64,000 bases of DNA, from the NCBI RefSeq assembly GCF_030848805.1, contig NC_092358.1, forward strand, positions 11,572,433 to 11,636,432. Direction: 5' to 3'. A program made the translations under genes and the position numbers. Positions 11,003 through 23,745 of this stretch are shown in pieces. How positions within the stretch are numbered: the first letter of the stretch is position 1; each line of letters starts with the position of its first letter. A model generated the notes under the pieces. The model saw nothing but the letters and a program-made list of their open reading frames with translations. It did no database searches and was not told where the DNA came from. The DNA is from Temnothorax longispinosus. Taxonomy: Eukaryota; Arthropoda; Insecta; Hymenoptera; Formicidae.

Positions 11003-11222
11003 CACTGAGAAAAAAAATTTGTCAATCCCAAGAAATATTTAGTCCGATACGTTCAACTAAACATTTTAGTTAGTTAACTAAACATTAGTTGAATTAATTA
11101 ATTCTTGATTAAAAAAACGAAATAAATTGTTGAAACAACTAATATTTAGTTAACTAACTAAAATGTTTAGTTGAACGTATTGAACTAAATATTTCTTGGG
11201 ATTAACAATTTTTTCCTCAGTG
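11003..11222. mobile_element. 220-bp palindromic MITE, CACTGAGAAAAA ends, TA duplication
   Basis: The element runs from CACTGAGAAAAAAAATTTGT to the matching CTCAGTG and is flanked by TA on both sides (11001-11002 and 11223-11224). Both arms contain AATCCCAAGAAATATTTAGT and CAACTAAACATTTTAGTTAG or their complements, so nearly the full length can fold into one hairpin. A TA duplication suggests Tc1/mariner-type mobilisation, which is inference. Confidence 0.85.
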
Positions 11223-12300
11223 TATTAATACTAGAAATTCGTTTAAATCGGAAATTTATTTAGTTTGATAATTAAATGATTAAGACAAAGTCTATTTTCC
11301 GAATTCACTGAATTGGTCTCTAGTAGTGACATAAGTACAGACACGTGAAAGGGCAAGATTAGATTACTCTTGATTTCGATCATTCGCATCACGCTTTCTC
11401 GATGCATGTTAATTATAGGTAATAGGTACGACTCACGACAGCGAATTAAATTATACCCTCACTTTGCGCGCGGTATCGGAAACAGTAAGCGAGCCGCGTC
11501 GAAATTCAAGATTCGTGGCAAGCCTTTTGCACGCGCGCGTCTAATTAAGCCGCGTTTGAGAGCGCAAGGTACATCGAGTGCGATTTCACAGATCAACGTC
11601 AGGGATCGTGCCGAAAGGGAGAGGAGATTACGTCTAATTTGGTTCCAAGTGAGTGCATATAATCCGCTTGGCGCGTAATTGAACTTAGATTAGGCGCTCG
11701 TGGATTATGAATAGATCGTCGGCAATTGCGTTGCGATAATTAGCACTTTAGAAGCGGGAGAAACGCGCGTCGAGAAACGAGCCGATAATTCGCCAACCCG
11801 TCACAGTGCATCGGATGAATGAGCAATAGATTCGCAAAGACGGGATAATGCTAATTTACAAGGGGCTATTAACTGACAAACGCTAACGATGATTTACTGC
11901 GAGATTATATTATACAGATTGTTATATAAGTATCGGAAAATATCATGAGAATATTAACTGGATTTAATGATCTTAAGAATTTAACAGATATCGGATAAAG
12001 AAATTAAATTTTACTTCCAGCAGGTAGATTGAATATCTTAAAAAAAATTATATAAAAAAAGGTAAAGGCATAAGGACACAAATATGTTTGGAATCATCTT
12101 AAGTGAACTTGCGCGAGCTGCGCTTAAAAACATTATCCTGTCGGCACAAGAGAAGATAAGTCCTTCGTTCTTTTGCTCTGGCCTAAACTACTTCCCGGTA
12201 GTCGCGCAGTAATGATTCAACTCCGGTTTAATTAGGAGCGGGACAGATGCCCGGGTATACAGTCTGAACGACACTCTCGCGACGCCGCCGCTTCTCTTTC
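11223..12300. other. Gene-free stretch
   Basis: A 102-codon open frame (11370-11678) ends in a donor-like GTGAGT but shows no recognisable domain, so I do not call it. CpG-rich DNA near 11450-11830 and AT-rich DNA after it. Confidence 0.4.
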
Positions 12301-12338
12301 GTCGTCGTTGTCGTCGTCGTCGTCGTCGTCGTTGTCGT
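12301..12338. repeat. (GTC)n microsatellite
   Basis: Trinucleotide run with two GTT interruptions. On the minus strand it keeps a poly-Thr frame open by chance. Confidence 0.95.
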
Positions 12339-15289
12339 AGTCGACACAGCACTTCGATCGTTTGTCGAGCGTTCGTTAATTAATCGCCCGTCGCGTTCGA
12401 GAACAAACGAAGCGAGAGTGGCGAGCACGAGCGGAAGGATATAAACGAGGCTACTAAGTTATTCTATTGGAGTCACCGTTCTTTCTCTCCTTTCTGTTCT
12501 TTTAACGGCACGCGGGATGCTCGCGCGATCTGCATCGTCGCGGTTGAGACCGCTGTCGCTGCGCTGACGCGTTGACGCATGGCTTTAAGCGATCTTACAG
12601 CAATTTATCATGTAAAGTGTTCCACTTGCACCGCGTTACTTTCTAATGGCAGTTTCATCAATTACAATTCGAGATAAATTTTCGTTTCTATGACAATATC
12701 GATACGCAACTTGTAATTTGAACATTACTTCAGATTGAAATAGTACGGGACATTATTTGTAATGATTGAAATATGAAGAAACATTACTTTTAGGGTATTG
12801 AAATTAAATCTTTAACGCAAGATTAAAAAAACATATAAATGATGCGAAGCTATTACTCAATTAATTTTGAATTGACTTTATTTTGACAAAATTTTAATTT
12901 GCTGGAATTTTTATTTTTATATATAATATAAAATATCAAATAATAAAAAGTACCATACCGGATAATTTCGCAAGAATCAATCGCAATTTATTTTTATTAA
13001 CGTGGGAAAAGATATTGAGACAATCAGTGTTTTGTTAATTCAAATTACGATTAATTAATATTAAAAAAGTTAATTGACAGCAATATTAAATTCATATTAA
13101 TTAATATAAAGAAATTATTATTACCTCCCCATCCTCCATTGAATTTAAAACCATAAGCGTGTTTTTGACAGCGCACGTTTCGCGAATTTGAGAATTATTT
13201 CCATTAACGCAAATGAAACGCACATTTCAACGCAATTGTATCTCGCGCTGGCATAATCTTTTCAAGAATGTTACAGGATGGAGAATGAAAGACAGCGCCG
13301 AGTGTTTTTACCGCATTCAACCATCCCCCCGTGTCGTCGCCGAGCACCGTGAATATTGCCCCGTTGTGATCGTTGCGTTGTACAAAGAACGGGAAAATGG
13401 CTTGCGCGCTTTTGCATTGTTGTCATATACCTGTCGTTGCCATCCGCGCGGAGATGAGCTTTGCTAGATGAAGATGAGCGCTCTGTCATTAACAGTTTGA
13501 ACAGCAATGTAACCAACGATAGGTTTTCCAGCAAAAATATCGGAAAATTATTTGAAAACAAATTAATGTTTGAAGAAACAGAATGGGGTTAAATTTAGTT
13601 TATGCAGCATAATAATTTTATTTTAATAAATTATTTATTAAATTAAGGGTTTTTTTTTTATTTCAGAGCTCATCAATCCGTGAGAGAACTAAATCATTTG
13701 GCAAATTAATATTCGCTCCTGCTAATTAATTTCAGTATTAATTATGTTAAAAACAATGCTCGGACATTCGTAAATTCGTAATTAACAATTTAGGAGCAAT
13801 TTTTATAGAAAATTTTGATTCTTTAATCCTGCTTTTTTATGATACTAACACGTAATAATTAAGAAGCTAAACCGATATACGTCATCACAGTTCGCGTGTT
13901 TGATCGCCAGAGATTGGCAGAAGTTTGTTCGCGATTGGCGAAAAGAATCGACGCAACACGCAGCATTGTGTATGTGTTCATGCTTTATTCGAGATAAGGT
14001 TATCCCGAGTTTAGCGCGCACGCGAGATATCTGCTTTCTGATAACAACCTTTTGCAACCGATAACCGATAGCCCAGATCTATCTAAGTATATAAATCTTT
14101 TCGCGTAAAATTCAATAAAACTTTAATTTGAAAATCTAAAGAACGTCCAGTTTGAAATTAACGCCGAGAGAGATTTTATATGAGAACCTAAAATACTTTC
14201 GATATCTATTTTATTATTCTTTCCTTAAATTATTTTCCAAGAAATTATCAAACACGGTTTTCATATTCTTGCAATTTTCCGATCACAATTACAGTTTTAT
14301 TTTGCAAAGCTATAAAAATTCCATATACATGGAATAATTTCTCCTTCAAGGAAAAATAGCTTTCATTAAGAAAAAAATAGCATTCACCTTGTGTTCTATA
14401 TTTTAATTTATATTAGCATGTTTATATTTATTATAGCTCTTTGATGCCGTATGTAATCAAGTCACGTGTTATCACAACATTCAACCCTCAGCTGTGAATA
14501 ACGCGTTTTCTTCGCAATCTGTGAATTCTCGCGTTTTGCGAAGGCGAGTCAATCCCTCGAGGGAACATTTTCTATTCATTCGCGAGTTAATACGAGTCGG
14601 TATAATGCCTCATATTGCGAGACGATTTACAGGTCAAGTTTTGATTTCACTATACGCAACGAATGTATAAGCCGACTATAGCTCTGCGGGGTATCGAGAT
14701 TATATTGTGCTTTAATCATTAGAAACCGTTGCTCGCAGTTGATACAGGAAAGCTTACCGCTTTTGCGATATTGGTTCCCTAATTTCACTCCCGAACTTTT
14801 CCCACTGAATCCAAAAATTTGTTTGTATGATTTTTCGATTTTTCGAATAGTTTTTAGATTGTTCCTTGCGGAATCAAAATCGTGGGAAGAGTAAAAGATC
14901 CGTTAAGATTTTCTTCAATAAAGTTCGCTGTTCATGTCAAACTAGAAAGGAGAAAGGAGTTCGGAAAATAAACAAAAAAAAAGAAGAGAAACCGCGAACA
15001 AGGTATAATAAAGTTCGACGTATAAAATATGTCAGCCACGTCAGCGGAACGTAATCTTCGTTGTAACTAAGTTTTTCTGTCTTACAAGGAACTCATACCG
15101 AAAGGAATCTAATACGTTTATCCTCGCGTTTATCTCTGTAGAAGTGTTAAATATACCGAATATAATCAACCATTTTATAATCTAAATACCATATTGCGCA
15201 TTAATTTCAAAAATTATTCTTTGAAAATATTTTTCAGAATAACACTCCCTCGTCTATAACAAATTATTTCCTGTGTGATTGTACATACA
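12339..15289. other. Gene-free stretch
   Basis: AT-rich, with no ORF that looks protein-like, no repeat with clear ends and no RNA gene. Short CpG-rich blocks occur at 12480-12590 and 13130-13460. Confidence 0.4.
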
Positions 15290-16132
15290 AGGTATTCGGG
15301 ATATTTCGGAAAGTATGAATTTTGGAAAAAATGTTTTATAGACAAAGTTGCAAGATATAAAGTGATGTATTTTGTAATGTTAATAATTTGACTTTGGGTT
15401 GTGTCAACAAGATCGAGTTAAGATTACATCAGTTTTTTATATAAAAAATTCTATTTTTCATTCCAGAATCTGATGGCTGGGGTCAAGAGTTTTTCAAAAT
15501 ACTAGTAATATGTTTATTTCCGTTTAGATTTATGCGACATTCGCTTTATCCAAGGAGCACCACGTAGAAGTTGCGCGGTCAGATTTACACCTTTGTGTAT
15601 GTGTGCGCGCGCGTGCGCGTGCGTGATTTCATGTGTATATAAGGGTGACACAAATAGAGGTAGGAAACTCATAACAGAGAAGGTTTGGAATCAAACTATC
15701 ACGGGAATGACGGAACCGTGTGTCCCTACCTTTGTTTCTGTCACCCTTACACACACATAGAATCACGCACGCATACACGCGCACATAAAGAGGTGTAAAT
15801 AGAACCACGCAATCTCCACATAGTACACTTTGGGCAAAGCGAATGTCGGCGGTAAGTTAATTTCGAAAGCTCATAACTCGCATAAATCTAAACGGAAATA
15901 AACATGTTATTAATGTTTTGAAAAGCTCTTAACGCCAGTTATTAAATCAAAAATAGGATGTTTTATTTAAAAAAAATCGATTTTACTTTGATCTGATTGG
16001 TGGCACAACCCAATGTCAAACTACTAATATCACTAAATATATCACTTTTGTACCCTGTAACTTTTGTGTAAGATATTTTTCTCAAAAATGCATACCTTCC
16101 AAAATATTCAACTTTCCCCGAATATTACGGAC
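15290..16132. mobile_element. Degenerate 840-bp foldback element
   Basis: The two halves are imperfect inverted repeats. TATTCGGGATATTTCGGAAA near 15293 pairs with the region before 16130. Other mirrored blocks are AAATCTAAACGGAAATAAAC (15890) against its complement at 15515, GACATTCGCTTT (15537) against its complement at 15836, TAAGGGTGACA (15640) against TGTCACCCTTA (15738), and a central (GT/GC)n tract (15598-15624) facing AC/GC-rich DNA at 15750-15785. No target duplication is obvious and no transposase is visible. Confidence 0.7.
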
Positions 16133-16180
16133 ATGTATCTAGGTATCTATATTCTATGTATCTAGGTATGTATATATACA

Positions 16181-16460
16181 CATATTACATCAAAGACCTA
16201 TATTAATATTAAAATATTTGAAATATTTCATATAAAAGATTCGGCAACCTACTTTTGAAATATATTTTTCAGAAATAATCTTTTTTTTTTTAATTCTTAC
16301 ATAACAGAGTATTAGATTACATCACAAAAAATAAAACTAAATTAGTTTCTCACAGTCATGTGTCTGTATGATAATTTTTGAAAAATATCTTTAAAAGTAG
16401 GTCGCCGAATCTTTTATATAAAATATTTTAATATTAATACAGGTCTTTGATGTAATATGG
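16181..16460. mobile_element. 280-bp MITE with CATATTACATCAAAGACCT ends
   Basis: The left end CATATTACATCAAAGACCTA matches the reverse complement of the right end ending TGTAATATGG. Inner blocks TTCGGCAACCTACTTTTGAA and AAAGTAGGTCGCCGAATC are also mirrored. It begins 50 bases beyond the preceding foldback. AT-rich interior, no coding capacity. Confidence 0.8.
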
Positions 16461-19400
16461 AAATCTGCATATTTCTCCCTCGGAGAAATGTAAGAAACCG
16501 TCTGTGGCGTCAAGACATATTTGCACAAAAATTTTCAGATTACAAATTCCTTTCGTGAAATGAAAGCGCACGCCGCAAATTTCCCGTCTCGCGCCACGCG
16601 AATTATTTCGCGCGCGCGCTTCATTTGCCGGAGGAAATTTTCGCTTTTAGGATTAACTGCCGCGACAAGAATAACCGCATTCGCGTGAATCGCGAAGTTC
16701 CCCGTTCTTCGGTATGCAACGCCGGGCGCGCGATACCAAGTACAAGCAATCGTAATTGCGCCAATTAGAAACATCGCCGTCGCTTTCTCGGAAGTCGGCA
16801 AGCGCGCGCGCACGCGCGCGGCGAGGAATACATAAATCGCGCGAAAGCGCGACTTTTTGCGAGCCGATAAAGTTAAAACGCGGCGAAAGATGTATTAAGA
16901 GTACCGGCGAGGATAACGCGGTTCATTCTTCGCGAAGTTAATTAAGTCGCGCTTCCTGGGAACGAGGAAGGAAAAGGAGAGTGTCCAGAAACATGCGGAG
17001 GTTCGTTCCGCGGCTTCAAGTTTTTAATTAGATTCCAGCTTCTTTTCTCGCGGAAAGGTCCCTGCGGATCGCGAAGGAGAGAAGAGAAGAACGCGCGATT
17101 CTTGCCGGGATAATATAAGACAGGCGGTTTAGTCTGATAATTTCCTATTTATTCAGCAGCCAATTATCCCAGCGGATAACCCGGAAAGTATAGTAATTCG
17201 TATAGCGAAATATGTAACATTATTAGCAACACAATATTATCCCGCTGTATATCAGCTAAAAGCTAACGACTTACTGTGTCCTTACTTATGGTTGAAAACA
17301 TATACGTTGTCGTAACGCAAACTGCATCTCGCGTGCAAAAGCGGCTGTTGGCGGGAATTACGTACCTGGAAGAAAAAAAGAAGGCAGAATAAATTAATGA
17401 TCGGAAAATACAAATAAAAAAAAATTACGAAGGGTGTCATGTAGTATAAATTGCGCGCTCGACGCGATAATAAATAACGGGACCATGTCAATGACTTAGC
17501 TTCTCGGCGGCAATAAAGGATTAAAACGCGCGCCTGATACGGCAATATCGCGCGTTTATATCGGCGCTTAACGCTCCAGGAAGCAGTGACAAAGCTGAAA
17601 AGTCGTCGTGTCGTCGAGTTTCCACGATTCCCAGCCAATTAAAACAACTTTTTATCGACCCGGCGCGGCCCGGCAAACACGGCGGAGGTTCGCCGATGAA
17701 GCGAGAGAGAGAGAGAGACTCCGTCGACAATGGAAGTCGTCTGTGCGCAAGTCCGCTTTTTTCAACAAAATCAGTTATTTACCATTTAGTTCACTGAATA
17801 CCGGTCTATCGATTATTGAACGGATGCTCAAAGACACGTTTAAATGACATCTAGCAGATGTAACAAAGGAAGCAATATGTTACAGTGAAATACTCGGATG
17901 AACTTGATGAAAGTCTAGTCTTCGATTTGTCTTTAATAATCAAAACTATTGCAACATTTAACAATTTATATAGACAGGTAACCTATATTATCGTAATAAG
18001 TAATAAATCTTAGCGTACTAGATAAGAGAGCTTTTAAATGGAAAGATTTTCCGAAAAAAAAAAGAGAAAGAATCTCTAAGAGGCATCTATTTCTTTCCCT
18101 CTGTTATTGAAAAGAGAATCCATGATTCTCTCCAACATTTAGCTCTATCACGGTCCGAAACGAGATTTAGGCTGCTGCAGCTGCACGCTTGTACCAATGC
18201 ACAGTGTACGAGTGTACCACCCATTGTTCGCCGGGATTCTCGCGGCGCGGGCGGTGTGTAGGAAGGGCGTATCACCACCATGAAGACGAAGAGGCGAAAG
18301 CGGAGGAGAGTCAGTAACATTGCTCGTGCTGGAACTTTAATGGCGAAGTTGTCCGCGACTGTCTCTGTGATAAGTTCATAATGCGGCAGCTCCGACGCGA
18401 CTGCCATTGATAACCGACGTGGCATAAACTTCGCCAACGACCGCGCAGCCAACCATAGAGAGGAACAGCGAGACTAAGAGAGAAATCGAGAGAGGCGAAG
18501 AGAAGAGCGAGAGAAAGGGGAAAGTGGGGGGAGGAGGAGTCACGCCACTTTGGCCTAATAGGTCTCGCAGTTGCGGACTATCGACTAACGCGCTCGACTA
18601 ACTTTTCGGCGTCAGCCTAGCGGCGGTTGATTCCATGACAGGCGATCCAGTGACGTTGACTGACGTCATTCCGCGTGTTTCGAACTTGCTCTCGCCGCAG
18701 GCAGATATCGCAGGCATCTGTTACTTGCTTACACCTGCCCGCTAACAAGACGAGCAAGAGCGAAAAATAAAAATTAGGGATAAAATTGGTGCAGACGATT
18801 TGCGTTGATGATTAAAATTAATTTCCTCGGAATATTAAACTCAGAAATTTAATTTAAACTTCGTTAAAATAACTCGTTGTGAAACTATGAGTCAATGGCA
18901 TCTAATAAAAAATGTTCGTCGCGAAAAAATCAATTTTTAAAATTGATTTAAAAATATGGCTTTGGAGTTTTGAGTCCTTCTCTTAAAAATACGCATAAAT
19001 AAAAAAATTATTTAAAGAGACTAATAATGAGTTTTATTACGTAACAGTATATATAATTGCAATATATAATTTTTCCTAATACTTTTATAAAAGATTTAAT
19101 TTTATTCTCGATCCTTTCCAGAACGAAGCTTTCGGTAGCTAAAGCTTAACTCGCAAAAATCAGGAATATCTGTCACAATTTTTCTCCCTTTTTTTTTGCG
19201 CAAATCCGCGTTTGTTTGAATGTGCGCCAGCTTAATTTGCAACGGACGATTCAAACGCGTTTCGGTGAGCTCCCCAATTAGCGCGACTTTCACTCGTCTG
19301 CAATCGAGTCAGCATTTCGCTGACGGAGTTTCAGAATTCGAGACTTTGATCGGAGTATCGTTCAATAAAGGATTATGCATTTCGAGCCCGATGGAATGTA

Positions 19401-19937
19401 TCCGAGTATTTCTAGGTAAAAATATATCTGTAATTTTTATGGCAAAATACATGTACTGCTCAAACTCTGATCTTTCACTTAATGATCAATTTAATAACAC
19501 AGAAGAAAGAGATAATAATGATAGATAATAAATTTCTATCGTTTTTCTTCTTCTTTTTCCTCCTTTCTGTCTAATTTCGATGCCTATATTTGCGCTTTTT
19601 ATCTTTTTATATCTCATACATTTAAAATCCATAATAATTTTTTGTTAATATCTACTTTGCTAACGTCACTTCCCTTTCACGTTCTGAAAGGACTTGCCCA
19701 GAACGTACAATATAAACTTTATATCCCATTCAATCCAATCTTATATTATTCTGCTTTTTCTGCTGCTGTCCGTGATTTCAGGGTCAACACGAGGTATCCT
19801 TTCAACCTTCGCCGGCAGCCTTGCGATAAGCGCAACGTAGTTTATTCCCTTCATATATCCCCTTTGCGTAAATCGATTCTCATTGTGGGATCGTGCTTGC
19901 CGGACAACGAGTCCATAAACGTGACTAATAGCCCTCT

Positions 19938-19940
<3 letters not shown>
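16461..19940. other. CpG-rich gene-free stretch
   Basis: Very CpG-rich around 16560-17110 (including GC/CA dinucleotide runs near 16800) and 17440-17700. GA-rich tracts lie at 17700-17718 and 18470-18540. Open frames here (for example 18087-18452, minus) show no recognisable domain. Confidence 0.4.
18661..18668. promoter_or_regulatory. CRE-like palindrome TGACGTCA
   Basis: A perfect TGACGTCA with a half-site (TGACGTTG) just upstream, about 120 bases after a GAGA-rich tract. CREB/ATF proteins bind this palindrome. Whether it acts as a promoter element here is unknown because no transcription start can be assigned. Confidence 0.25.

Positions 19941-19980
<40 letters not shown>
19941..19980. 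repeat. (CT)n microsatellite
   Basis: Twenty uninterrupted CT units, preceded by a short impure CT tract. Confidence 0.97.
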
Positions 19981-19983
<3 letters not shown>

Positions 19984-20167
19984 CCTCTCTTGCAATGTCG
20001 CGTCGCCGTCATATTGAAGTGCATTTGCATCCGCGGGCAGATGTACGCGCGATATATAACTTACGAGATATGGAAACGAGGTCCCGGTGCAGCTACCGGG
20101 GACAAAGGAGGAGACGGCTTTATCTTGTGGCTTCACGATATCGCCGCACTTGACGAGACACAGAAAG

Positions 20168-20170
20168 AGA

Positions 20171-20234
<64 letters not shown>
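20168..20234. repeat. (GA)n microsatellite
   Basis: About 65 bases of GA with a single AAA interruption. Complementary to the CT run 190 bases upstream. Confidence 0.97.
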
Positions 20235-20235
<1 letters not shown>

Positions 20236-21204
20236 TTGCGTGCAGAATGTTCGAATGTTCATACGTGCGCTTGATGCGCAAAACGATATTTCTATTTGAA
20301 AAACGACGGGACTTTCCATATACATACGCACATATAATAATATATATTTAATTAAATGCGACATCCTTCTCAGTTACTTGAAGCAGCTAGTTTAAAGTTT
20401 TTAAATCCAGCTATTGCGCATCTCCAAATTGAGCCTTAGAATCAAATGTCGGAATTACAGTAATAATAAATAAATCGCTATTATTATTACTTTCTTTCCC
20501 TTCGACTTCTCCGTTACTCCATTTAAATTTAATACTGTTACAGTTGAAGGTTCGGTGGTTTCGCTTTGAGGCCAACCCTGTGATGTCCTCGTTCGAGTGA
20601 GACCACCACCGCGCCGCGCATAAACTAGAATTTCAAAAAGATACTTTCGGTGAAACACCGGCGGCCGCTCAGCTCCCAGAGGGTTAAGTTACAACAGGAG
20701 CGCTTCATCGCGTGTCGATGCGATGGAATCGAGCGCGATTTAAAAGCGCGAGTGGTAAAGCGATACACGGATGACGTGCAAAAAAAAAATGCGGTACACA
20801 AAGGATTTTATCACGTGCAACAAACTGCGAGAATTGCAAACAATAATTCAAACGCGGAGCTATTTACCGGAAAACGTTAAACGCAAATTGATTTATTTGC
20901 GCGCCGAGATATCCCGGGAATGTACCGTTGATGATTGTCGAATAACTCGAATTTTTGTTCGAGCTACAAGTATAATAATAAATAAAATCATATTGGAGAT
21001 TCTTTTTGAGCAAATTCTTTCGATTCTTGATATGAGAAATATTTTCCCTCTGATATTTTTCAGGTTTTTTTCGGAAAGGCGATTTTTTTCCACAGGTCCG
21101 CACATTTTCACGTCGATTATCTCTGGAATCGTAACAATGACGGCGTCGGGTTTTGCAAAAGATAGAACGCGTTCGTAATGTCAAGCACAGCTAGCACAAC
21201 GGGC

Positions 21205-21231
21205 TCGTTCGTTCGTTCATTCGTTCGTTCG
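21205..21231. repeat. (TTCG)n tetranucleotide run
   Basis: Six TTCG-type units with one TTCA variant. Confidence 0.9.
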
Positions 21232-21420
21232 AGTATCGCGATCCATCACGCGAACGTCACTTGGAAATTTTAATGCCCCATGGTGGATCTTCATCCGGCA
21301 TTCGATGGTCGGCCTGGCATCGAGAAATAACCTTTTACGAGCCACTCGTTCATTCATATCGCAGAAACGTGTTACCGAAGAATTCCCGTGAGCTTCGCTT
21401 AGGGTCTTTTCACTCGCCCA

Positions 21421-21440
21421 TTTTTTTTTTTTTTTTTTTT
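21421..21440. repeat. Poly-T tract
   Basis: Twenty T. Possible remnant of a minus-strand retroposed poly-A tail, but no gene-like sequence adjoins it. Confidence 0.9.
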
Positions 21441-22116
21441 GAGGCGATATGGCGAAATAATTCTCGCGTTGAAACAAATATAAAACCGGCCTTTGCCGGT
21501 GACACCATCGCGTCGCGCGGAATAATTGAAAACCAGTGGGAGAGTTTCAGCGTGATTCCTAAAGCTACGATATAATACGAATAAGGCCACTTTTCTTCTC
21601 ATCACTTGACGATGCTCGGCCCACTAAGGATATAGGTAGGCTACTAATACGAAACGCAGTAAAATATAATAAAACGTAAATAGAATATGTGCAGAAACAC
21701 ACATAAATATGATAATAAAAATAATTTTCTTTACGAGCGCGCGCGGCGCGGCGCTCGTAACGCGAATGCTCGCGGGCTAATACAATTAGCGTGTGTTGCG
21801 AAGGCATTAATCTTTCGCGCAACTTTCGCAGCCAGCGGCACGGCACGGCTCGGAGAGGCGAGGGTCGCCAATTGTGCCGGGCATAACTGCCCGAGTTGGT
21901 AGGTACCTACGTGCTAAGAGCAAAGCCCGGAATTAGGATGCATCACCATTAATTAGGCGCTTACAAAGAGCAACCGATTACGGTACACGTTACGGCGCTG
22001 CTTTATACAGCTTTCTTAACGCTGATTTAGAGCGCGCACGGCCAGAGAGAGCTCTACGCAAATTTCTGTCCTCACGGGTTACAAGGGCAGGAGAAAATTA
22101 ATATTGGTGCACACAT

Positions 22117-22118
<2 letters not shown>

Positions 22119-22168
<50 letters not shown>
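22119..22168. repeat. (CT)n microsatellite
   Basis: CT repeat with one CCC interruption near 22128-22130. Confidence 0.95.
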
Positions 22169-22171
<3 letters not shown>

Positions 22172-22605
22172 AACGCCGCAAGTAAAGCGGACTCTGCCAA
22201 CAGGGAAGAGCCTCTTGCAGATATAGACGTTCTGAAGCGCGCTCTAATTCGATTCCAAATTCGTATCTAAATTCCCCCAGAGAGAATCATATGTCGAGAT
22301 CGCGACTTTGCTTCCGTGCCTCGCAAGTGTCGACACGTTCGAGACTTTCGAGTCTCGAATATCGCGTCGACGTGAGCGGGTGTACGGATTAGCCTATTAG
22401 ACGAGCGGCGGCATTAGGAATAATCGGCGGCGCGGCGGGAAGCGCGTATGGCGTACGAGTTTGACGGGCTTGGAAGAAGCCCGGCGCGTCGTGATTTCTC
22501 ATGTTTATATACATCGTGGCAAAGGTGACGTACGCGAAAAAAAAGAAGACCGAGAAAGAGAGAACGGGGGTGGGGGGAGGGGGAGAGGAGAAGAGAGCCA
22601 TGTGA

Positions 22606-22613
22606 TATAAAAG
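22606..22613 (+). promoter_or_regulatory. TATA-box-like motif after a GA/G-rich tract
   Basis: TATAAAAG follows a purine-rich stretch (22540-22598) in a CpG-rich neighbourhood. About 30 bases downstream is the GAGCGGCTCGCC region. This arrangement resembles a GAGA plus TATA promoter, but no initiator or coding exon can be tied to it. Confidence 0.2.
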
Positions 22614-23628
22614 AGTCGCTAGAGCGCGAGGAACCGAGCGGCTCGCCGGTAATTGCTCGATTACCGTTAGCGTGTTGCTGTATATTTCGTACCGAGATTA
22701 AAGTTTACGACGCTAGGCGAGATTTAAAGCCGAATTTTCCCTCGCCGCGATCGGACGATCGCTCGTTTAACCACTCGCGATCGTTCGTGCGATCTCCGCG
22801 AGGAATCGTTAACCTTAGAAATATCTAGGGTAAAAAGTGCCCGGGAGCATTTGATTCTAAATGGATGCCGCGTGGCGTCGTCGTATTTTGCCATGATTTT
22901 ATCTCGACTTCACTTTGACTTTTACTACGTACATACAATTCCTGAATACGAGAACGCATACGTCTGTAGATGTGAAATAATAGTCGCAGTTGCGATTAAT
23001 CATAAGGTACAGGAGACGTGACACAAACTAGACACCGCCTTCGAGCATAATTGTAATTTACGATTGTGTTTAGGTCGATACTGTAATTATGTATGCGCGT
23101 AATTTATAATTCGAGATTAAGGTTTACAAACTTATAATTGCGTTGCTGTTAGATCATCTCAAGCCTGAGTACAGAGGCTTGAAAAGAGGGAGAATTCTAA
23201 AATGAAGTAAGAAATGTAGATATTTCTTAAAAATAATAGAGAGCGAATTAAATGACTACAAATATGGAGTACGCGTCAGTTTTTAAATCGCTAAAATAGT
23301 AAATCGGAAAATCTATCTCACCAGGAATTTGCGTATAACCAATCCAACAGACGCGAGATTATGTCGTAGCCGCATATAACAACTATACGGGAGTAAACAG
23401 TTGCAGTTCTGGATTTACAAAGCCGCAGGTAGAATTACAATTAAACTTCGCCATCAAATGTCAACTCCAAATTCGTTAAGGAATCTGCACAGAGCCGGCC
23501 CGGGAATGCCGTAGTTGTATTCGCCAGCCCCGGTATACAGAGCGTACAGTTCTGTATATAACGGCGGTGACCCGCATATATACGGCTGCGCGCGTCTCTC
23601 TTGCGGAGACAATTTGCGCGGACCCGTA

Positions 23629-23745
23629 CACGCCCGCCCGCCCGTGGCCCGTGGCCCGTGGCCACGTGGTTGTTTGCGGTAATAAGACAATCCCTGTCTA
23701 TCCGGGTGAAGTTATGTGGGCCGGCCGGCCGGCGCGGCGCGGCGG
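23629..23745. repeat. GC-rich short tandem repeats
   Basis: Tandem GCCC and GTGGCCC units (23629-23669) and GGCC/GGCGC units (23718-23745) in a CpG-dense block. Confidence 0.8.

Noticed and set aside
11592..11648. A 57-base open stretch between ...TTTCACAG and GTGAGTGC, ending in WFQ, which recalled the homeodomain splice position before NRR
   Set aside because: The residues before WFQ (RDRAERERRLRLI) do not match homeodomain helix 3 or its spacing, and the preceding frame shows no homeodomain helices 1-2.
19642..20364. Two long opposite-strand frames (over 200 codons each)
   Set aside because: Both are held open by the CT/GA microsatellites, which encode Ser-Leu or Arg-Glu runs without stops.
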